Assembly (NCBI GenBank): GCA_038526735.1
Contig: JBCBGM010000009.1
Span: 1 to 64,000 of the forward strand
DNA: 64,000 nt
Direction of reading: 5' to 3'
Source: Rubricella sp038526735
GTDB lineage: Bacteria; Pseudomonadota; Alphaproteobacteria; Rhodobacterales; Rhodobacteraceae
The translations under genes and the position numbers were made by a program. The notes under the pieces were generated by a model. It searched no databases. It was not told where the DNA came from and saw only the letters and a list, made by a program, of their open reading frames with translations. Of this stretch, positions 59,789-64,000 are shown in pieces. Position 1 is the first letter of the stretch, and each line of letters begins with the position of its first letter.

Positions 59789-59971
59789 ATGCTACGTCTT
59801 GCAGGAATTCTCTATGGGATGATCGGAACCACCGCCGTGGGCGTGTGCTTTGTGATCGCGCTGGTGATAGGCGCCGATACAGTGCGTGAATTGCTTGGCG
59901 CTGTCTTTGTCGGGCTCATCGTCTCTGCGCCGCTGACGTATTTCATCACCCGGTCCATCGCGCGGTCATGA
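59789..59971 (+). CDS. Small two-helix membrane protein
   Basis: A 60-residue protein with two hydrophobic segments (GILYGMIGTTAVGVCFVIAL and LLGAVFVGLIVSAPLTYFI) and a short basic end (TRSIARS). Ribosome site ataggaggc precedes the ATG. Similar small proteins occur in Rhodobacterales. Function unknown. It diverges from the GPx gene. Confidence 0.7.
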   Translation: MLRLAGILYGMIGTTAVGVCFVIALVIGADTVRELLGAVFVGLIVSAPLTYFITRSIARS

Positions 59972-60005
59972 GAGTGGGGGCCGCGCAGGCAGCCCCCAAA
60001 CAGTC

Positions 60006-60170
60006 TTATGCAGACGGTGCGTCGACACAGGTGCCGGTCGCGCTGTCGTAGGTCTGCCCGGCGCCACAGGCGCTTGCAGAGGTGCTGTGGCTCCATCCGC
60101 ACTCATAGGCGAGGGCGAGCGATGGCGCGAAGCTCAGTGCGACGGCTGCCGCGAGAAGTTTCAGTTTCAT
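60006..60170 (-). CDS. Small exported cysteine-containing protein
   Basis: A 54-residue precursor: Sec leader MKLKLLAAAVALSFAPSLALA, then a mature part of about 33 residues with three cysteines (YECGWSH, SACGAGQTYD, GTCVDA). The spacing C-x10-C with G-x-TYD-x2-TGTC faintly recalls small chitin-binding-type folds. ATG 60168-60170 has gggag 7 bases upstream; stop at 60006-60008. Function unknown. Confidence 0.7.
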   Translation of the reverse strand: MKLKLLAAAVALSFAPSLALAYECGWSHSTSASACGAGQTYDSATGTCVDAPSA

Positions 60171-60286
60171 CCGTGTGCTCCCTATTGAACGAGTAAGAGC
60201 TTAGCATTCTATGAAGCACGCGCTCTCTGTCTGGTGGAAAGATGTCGTTAACCGCCGCTTAACCACGCAAGCGCCACTGTAAGCGC

Positions 60287-60793
60287 ATGCGGATACTTGC
60301 GGTTTTGCTCCTTTTTCTAAGCGCTTGTGCGGTCTCGGAGCAGTCTGTCGCCGAGCGTACATATTTGCGTGAGGAGCCAAATCTCCCGCAAATCGAGGTT
60401 GTGGGCCCTCTGATCGAGGGGCGGTGGCAGGGGTATGCGCTGCAACAGCGGCTCGATCTGCCTGCGCCCGAGCTCTATGTGATTCTCAAGTCAGAGCGGC
60501 CGATGCGGGTCTCTCAGGCCTGGCACGCAGGGCAGCCTCGGGCATTCGCGACACTCTCGCGCGATCCTGGCAACTGCACCTGGTCAGAGATCCCAACGAC
60601 ACCTGGTTGCCTGATGCGCGAACATCTCGCCGTCGCTCTGCTGCCGGAGGACATCACCAAGGCGCAAATCCAGGACTTTTCAGTCAGTTTTTCCAGCCCG
60701 CGCGGTGTGCGCGAGGTGATGGTGCCTGCCGCCTACACACGCGGGTTTTTGGCGGGGATGGAGCGGCTTCAGGCGTCTCCAAACACCCGCTGA
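60287..60793 (+). CDS. Lipoprotein of unknown function
   Basis: A 168-residue protein with leader MRILAVLLLFLSAC, where LSAC forms the lipobox. The mature part has two further cysteines (GNCTWSEIP and PGCLMREH) and no domain I recognise. A role in the envelope is likely only from the lipidation signal. Its end overlaps purB tail to tail by 25 bases. Confidence 0.75.
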   Translation: MRILAVLLLFLSACAVSEQSVAERTYLREEPNLPQIEVVGPLIEGRWQGYALQQRLDLPAPELYVILKSERPMRVSQAWHAGQPRAFATLSRDPGNCTWSEIPTTPGCLMREHLAVALLPEDITKAQIQDFSVSFSSPRGVREVMVPAAYTRGFLAGMERLQASPNTR

Positions 60794-62076
60794 AAGATCG
60801 TATCGACGTGCTTGGTGTGATAGCCGAGGTCGAATTTCTCTTCGATTTGCACCTCTGAGAGGGCGGCGGTCACCTCGGTATCGCCCTTCAATTCTACCAT
60901 GAAATCAGCGCCTTGCTCCCACACCTTCATGGCGTTTCGCTGCACGAGGCGGTAAGCATCTTCGCGGCTGACACCGGCTTGGGTGAGCGCAAGCAGCACC
61001 CGCTGGGAGTGCACCAACCCGCGAAACTTGTTCATATTGGCGATCATGTTGTCGGGGTAAATCACGAGCTTGTCGATGACACTGGTGAGGCGTGCGAGCG
61101 CAAAATCGAGCGTGACGGTGCTGTCTGGCCCGATGTTGCGCTCGACCGAGCTGTGCGAAATGTCCCGCTCGTGCCAGAGCGCCACATTCTCCATCGCGGG
61201 CACCACGGCCATGCGCACGAGCCGTGCGAGACCGGTGAGGTTTTCGGTCAGCACCGGGTTACGCTTGTGCGGCATCGCCGATGAGCCCTTTTGCCCCTTG
61301 GAGAAAAACTCTTCCGCCTCAAGCACTTCGGTGCGCTGCATGTGGCGGATCTCAGTCGCGATGTTCTCGATTGAGGAGGCGATGACGCCGAGCGTTGCAA
61401 AAAACGCTGCGTGCCGGTCGCGGGGGATGACCTGGGTAGAAATCGGCTCCGGCTCCAGGCCCAGTTGAGCGCAGACATGTGCTTCGACCGCCGGGTCGAT
61501 GTTGGCGAAGGTGCCCACCGCGCCAGAAATCGCACCGGTTGCCACCTCGGTGCGGGCGGTGCGCAGGCGGGTGAGATTGCGGTCCATCTCTGCGTAGAAC
61601 CGCGCAAACGTCAGGCCCATTGTCGTCGGCTCGGCATGGATGCCATGGCTGCGGCCGATGCGGATGGTGAGTTTATGCTCCAGCGCGCGGCGTTTGAGGG
61701 CGGCGAGCAGGCCCTCAAGATCGGCAATCAGTATGTCGGCGGCGCGCACCAGCTGGATGTTGAAAGTCGTGTCGAGCACATCGGAGGAGGTCATCCCCTG
61801 ATGCACAAAGCGCGCCTCATCGTTGCCAATGATCTCTGCCAGATGGGTCAAAAAGGCGATGACGTCGTGCTTGGTGACGGCCTCGATCTCGTCGATGCGT
61901 GCGACATCGAACTCAACATCCTTTGCCTGCCAAACCGCCTCCGCATTTTCCTTTGGAATCACGCCCAGATCGGCTTGAGCGTCGCAGGCGTGTGCCTCAA
62001 TCTCGTACCAGATGCGAAACTTGGTTTCGGGGGACCAAATGGCGACCATCTCGGGGCGGGAATAGCGGGGGATCAT
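60769..62076 (-). CDS. purB: Adenylosuccinate lyase
   Basis: A 435-residue fumarase-superfamily lyase acting twice in purine synthesis (SAICAR and adenylosuccinate cleavage). Catalytic elements: GMTSSDVLDTTF, RSHGIHAEPTTMG and the signature SSAMPHKRNPVLTENL. Start ATG 62076 gives MIPRYSRPEMVAIW, the usual N terminus. It is unlinked to purC-purS-purQ but only 3 kb away. Confidence 0.97.
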   Translation of the reverse strand: MIPRYSRPEMVAIWSPETKFRIWYEIEAHACDAQADLGVIPKENAEAVWQAKDVEFDVARIDEIEAVTKHDVIAFLTHLAEIIGNDEARFVHQGMTSSDVLDTTFNIQLVRAADILIADLEGLLAALKRRALEHKLTIRIGRSHGIHAEPTTMGLTFARFYAEMDRNLTRLRTARTEVATGAISGAVGTFANIDPAVEAHVCAQLGLEPEPISTQVIPRDRHAAFFATLGVIASSIENIATEIRHMQRTEVLEAEEFFSKGQKGSSAMPHKRNPVLTENLTGLARLVRMAVVPAMENVALWHERDISHSSVERNIGPDSTVTLDFALARLTSVIDKLVIYPDNMIANMNKFRGLVHSQRVLLALTQAGVSREDAYRLVQRNAMKVWEQGADFMVELKGDTEVTAALSEVQIEEKFDLGYHTKHVDTIFQRVFGDA

Positions 62077-62152
62077 CGGCGGCTCGCTTTGCTTGGGTTT
62101 GGCGGGGTGATACGGTGCCCGCCAAGTGGCTGCAATGCGACAGGGAGGGGAG

Positions 62153-62476
62153 ATGCGCCTGGCTTTGGCATTCGTGTTGGCACCCTGCGTGGCCGCGGCA
62201 GAGCCGTTGCCGGGGCCTGCGATTACCGCAGCGCTCAGTGAGAGGGCACTCACCTACGAGGGCGGCGCGCGGCAGGTGTTTTATGCATCGGGCCGCACGC
62301 TCTATGATGCGGGCGCGCCAAGTTGGGGCTATTGGCGCGTTGAGGGCGGGTTCTATTGCTCGCAATGGCCGCCCGCCGATGGGTGGGATTGCTACAGCGT
62401 GTCGGAGATTGCCGGTGGCCTGCGCTTCACCGACACGCGCGGCAACGCCGTCGATGGCGTTTACCAAGCGCGATGA
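62153..62476 (+). CDS. Small exported hypothetical protein
   Basis: A 107-residue protein with a Sec leader (MRLALAFVLAPCVAAAEP). The mature part contains VFYASGRTLYDAGAPSWGYW and FYCSQWPPADGWDCYSV, with two cysteines likely to form a disulfide. Ribosome site gggagggg. Function unknown; similar proteins occur in Rhodobacteraceae. The TGA overlaps the next ATG (ATGA). Confidence 0.78.
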   Translation: MRLALAFVLAPCVAAAEPLPGPAITAALSERALTYEGGARQVFYASGRTLYDAGAPSWGYWRVEGGFYCSQWPPADGWDCYSVSEIAGGLRFTDTRGNAVDGVYQAR

Positions 62477-62925
62477 ATACCGAACCGCGCCTTGGCCCTG
62501 TGATGCGCCGCTTTGCGGGCGAATGGCATTTGCGCCGCGACATCACCGATCTCGACTCGCGGTGGCAGGGGCGGCTTGTGGGCAAGGCGTGGTTCTTTCG
62601 CACCGGCGATCTGGAGCGGTTGGATTACCTTGAAGAGGGTCTGTTAACCTTTGCAGGCCTTAAAGAAGTGACCGCAACCCGCCGTTACATCTGGCGTTTT
62701 CCGTCTCGTGACCGCATCGATGTGAGCTTTGAGGATGACCGCCCCTTCCACAGCTTTAACCCACTGTTGCCCGAGGACACCGCCGACCACGTCTGCGCCG
62801 CAGACCTCTACGAAGTGCGCTATCTCTTTCACGATGAGGCGCATTGGACGGCGGAATGGCGCGTTGAGGGCCCGCGCAAAGACTACCGCACGGTTACCCG
62901 GTATCGGCGCGCTTTAGAGGGGTAG
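62473..62925 (+). CDS. DUF6314 family protein
   Basis: A 150-residue beta-rich protein resembling DUF6314: GPVMRRFAGEWHLRRDITD at the start, YIWRFPSRDRIDVSFEDDR and CAADLYEVRYLF in the middle, WRVEGPRKDYRTVTRY at the end. The pattern suggests a small calycin-like barrel that binds a ligand, which is inference. Translationally coupled to the preceding exported protein gene; overlaps the YbaK-like gene by 12 bases. Confidence 0.75.
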   Translation: MNTEPRLGPVMRRFAGEWHLRRDITDLDSRWQGRLVGKAWFFRTGDLERLDYLEEGLLTFAGLKEVTATRRYIWRFPSRDRIDVSFEDDRPFHSFNPLLPEDTADHVCAADLYEVRYLFHDEAHWTAEWRVEGPRKDYRTVTRYRRALEG

Positions 62926-63360
62926 TGTCTCGGCGCTGATGAGCGTGCGCAACATGTCTGGGTTGACCGAAAACACGTGCCGCGGCGTGCCGGCGGCGGC
63001 CCAGACCAGATCAAACTCCAGCAGGCGCGGATCGAGGTAGACGGGCAGCGCGCTCAGATGCCCGATCGGGGCGACCCCGCCGATCGCAAAGCCGGTTTCT
63101 GCCCGAACGCGCTGCGGATCAGCCCGCGACAACGGCGCGCCGCCTAGCTCAGCTGGGGCCTGATTGCCGCCCGCGATCAGCAGCAAAACCAGCGCGCCCT
63201 CACGCTCAAACACCATTGATTTGACGATCTGGTCGAGTGCGCACCCACAGGCGCGCGCGGCATCTTCGGCGGTGCGCGTGCTGTCGGGCATTTCTTGCGT
63301 GGTGTCAGGCAGGCCCAGATCGGCAAGGGCCGCACGCACGCGTTTGAGTGATTTCGACAT
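62914..63360 (-). CDS. YbaK/EbsC-family aminoacyl-tRNA deacylase-like protein
   Basis: A 148-residue trans-editing domain. DQIVKSMVFEREGALVLLLI contains the conserved catalytic lysine position and GGVAPIGHLSALPVYLD the GxxPxG loop of the family; members clear mischarged tRNA-Pro or tRNA-Cys. Exact substrate is uncertain. It lies downstream of gltA, separated by a terminator. Confidence 0.88.
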   Translation of the reverse strand: MSKSLKRVRAALADLGLPDTTQEMPDSTRTAEDAARACGCALDQIVKSMVFEREGALVLLLIAGGNQAPAELGGAPLSRADPQRVRAETGFAIGGVAPIGHLSALPVYLDPRLLEFDLVWAAAGTPRHVFSVNPDMLRTLISAETLPL

Positions 63361-63380
63361 GCGGGATCCTCAACGGCAAA

Positions 63381-63402
63381 CGCCCCGGACTGTGCCGGGG
63401 CG
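63381..63402 (-). terminator. Rho-independent terminator of gltA
   Basis: CGCCCCGG (63381-63388) pairs exactly with CCGGGGCG (63395-63402) with a 6-base loop; on the minus strand tttgccgttg follows. It lies 25 bases after the gltA stop. Confidence 0.65.
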
Positions 63403-63426
63403 CTGCAAAGGTCTCAAGCGAAAAGC

Positions 63427-64000
63427 TTAGCGGTTTTCGACGTCTACGTAGTCGCGGTACGGCGCGCCCGTGTAGAGCTGGCGCGGGCGGCCGATCTTTT
63501 GGGTTGGGTCCGCGATCATCTCTTTCCACTGCGAGATCCAGCCAACCGTGCGCGAGAGCGCAAAGATCGGGGTGAACATCGCGGTGGGGAAGCCCATCGC
63601 CTCGAGAATGATGCCCGAGTAGAAATCCACGTTCGGGAAGAGCTTCTTCTCGGTGAAATAGGGGTCTGCAAGCGCTGCCGCCTCAAGCTCTTTGGCGACC
63701 TGAAGCGTGGGGTTGTTTTCAACGCCCAAGAGCTCAAGCACCTCGTCGGCGGATTGCTTCATCACCGTCGCACGCGGATCGAAGTTTTTATAGACGCGGT
63801 GGCCAAAGCCCATGAGGCGGAATGGGTCGCTCTTGTCTTTGGCGCGGGCGATGTACTCGGGGATCCGGTCAACTGAGCCGATTTCTCGCAGCATCTCAAG
63901 GCAAGCCTGGTTCGCACCGCCATGCGCCGGGCCCCAGAGGCACGCCACACCGGCTGCTATGCAGGCAAACGGGTTCGCGCCCGAAGAGCCTGCCAAACGC
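63427..64000 (-). CDS. gltA: Citrate synthase, C-terminal part (5' end outside window)
   Basis: The frame is open to the window edge, so about the last 190 residues are visible. Catalytic H in LWGPAHGGANQACLEML, the second in MGFGHRVYKNFDPRA and the aspartate in NVDFYSGIILEAMG are diagnostic for type II citrate synthase of the TCA cycle. The C terminus RQLYTGAPYRDYVDVENR is typical of alphaproteobacterial GltA. Confidence 0.95.
   Translation of the reverse strand, partial: RLAGSSGANPFACIAAGVACLWGPAHGGANQACLEMLREIGSVDRIPEYIARAKDKSDPFRLMGFGHRVYKNFDPRATVMKQSADEVLELLGVENNPTLQVAKELEAAALADPYFTEKKLFPNVDFYSGIILEAMGFPTAMFTPIFALSRTVGWISQWKEMIADPTQKIGRPRQLYTGAPYRDYVDVENR

Overview
The window is ordinary chromosomal DNA from a high-GC alphaproteobacterium, most likely a marine member of the Roseobacter group (Rhodobacteraceae). 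The evidence is the CtrA/SciP cell-cycle pair, GlnB-GlnA with GlnE, an F1-ATPase zeta-type inhibitor (DUF1476), an alphaproteobacterial LexA-type direct repeat (GAAC-N7-GAAC), a split B12-dependent methionine synthase module, a probable DMSP lyase (DddP), and several small families typical of Rhodobacterales. It is gene-dense, with many 1-30 bp overlaps and no rRNA operon, prophage, transposase, integrase or CRISPR array.

Layout. 1-3.1 kb: end of ctaA, a crotonase, a hotdog thioesterase and a DUF2459 lipoprotein. 3.1-3.9 kb: one orphan gene of visibly lower GC. 4.1-5.1 kb: rplM-rpsI. 5.2-13.3 kb: glycosyltransferase, acyltransferase, ccmE, a PaaG-type crotonase, glnE, an acetylpolyamine/histone deacetylase-like protein, an HpcH/HpaI aldolase and a small protein. 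13.3-17.3 kb: M20 peptidase, two tandem OmpA-like lipoproteins, mnmA. 17.3-23.5 kb: sciP, ctrA, ligA, recG, then a 39-codon membrane-protein gene behind a perfect LexA-type box, then an IscU-like scaffold. 23.6-30.1 kb: hisI, gluQ, methyltransferase, trmFO, hydrolase-OsmC fusion, MOSC, dddP. 30.2-36.3 kb: DUF3445 protein, glnBA, nnr, and a Hint-domain reading frame without a standard start codon. 36.4-43 kb: tRNA-Leu(TAG), a COG0523 GTPase, amidase, GATase, GCS2-type ligase, a metallothionein with an ArsR repressor, folB. 42.6-49.5 kb: DUF3015/Lnb pair, a photolyase-like protein with inverted domain order, a Fur/Mur-type regulator, an M10 metalloprotease, RNase D. 49.5-55.6 kb: sufE, bmtB-bmtC-DUF1638, dctBD. 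55.6-64 kb: msrP, purQ-purS-purC, DUF1476 and a divergent second copy, GPx, small secreted and lipoproteins, purB, DUF6314, YbaK-like, and the 3' part of gltA.

Functional themes. Nitrogen control: GlnB senses and GlnE modifies the glutamine synthetase encoded by glnA. Cell cycle and DNA: CtrA and its inhibitor SciP stand next to ligA, recG and the putative SOS-induced membrane peptide. Sulfur, C1 and metals: DddP, the methionine synthase module, metallothionein/ArsR, Fur and SufE.

Most notable for follow-up: the SOS-box-driven 39-residue membrane protein beside recG (22.74-22.91 kb); the domain-swapped photolyase (45.1 kb); the metallothionein operon whose perfect operator overlaps an apparently leaderless promoter (41.1-41.7 kb); a DctD-like regulator that has lost GAFTGA and the Walker A lysine; and the tandem divergent DUF1476 paralogs. 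All calls rest on reading the sequence and recalled family knowledge. No database search was run.
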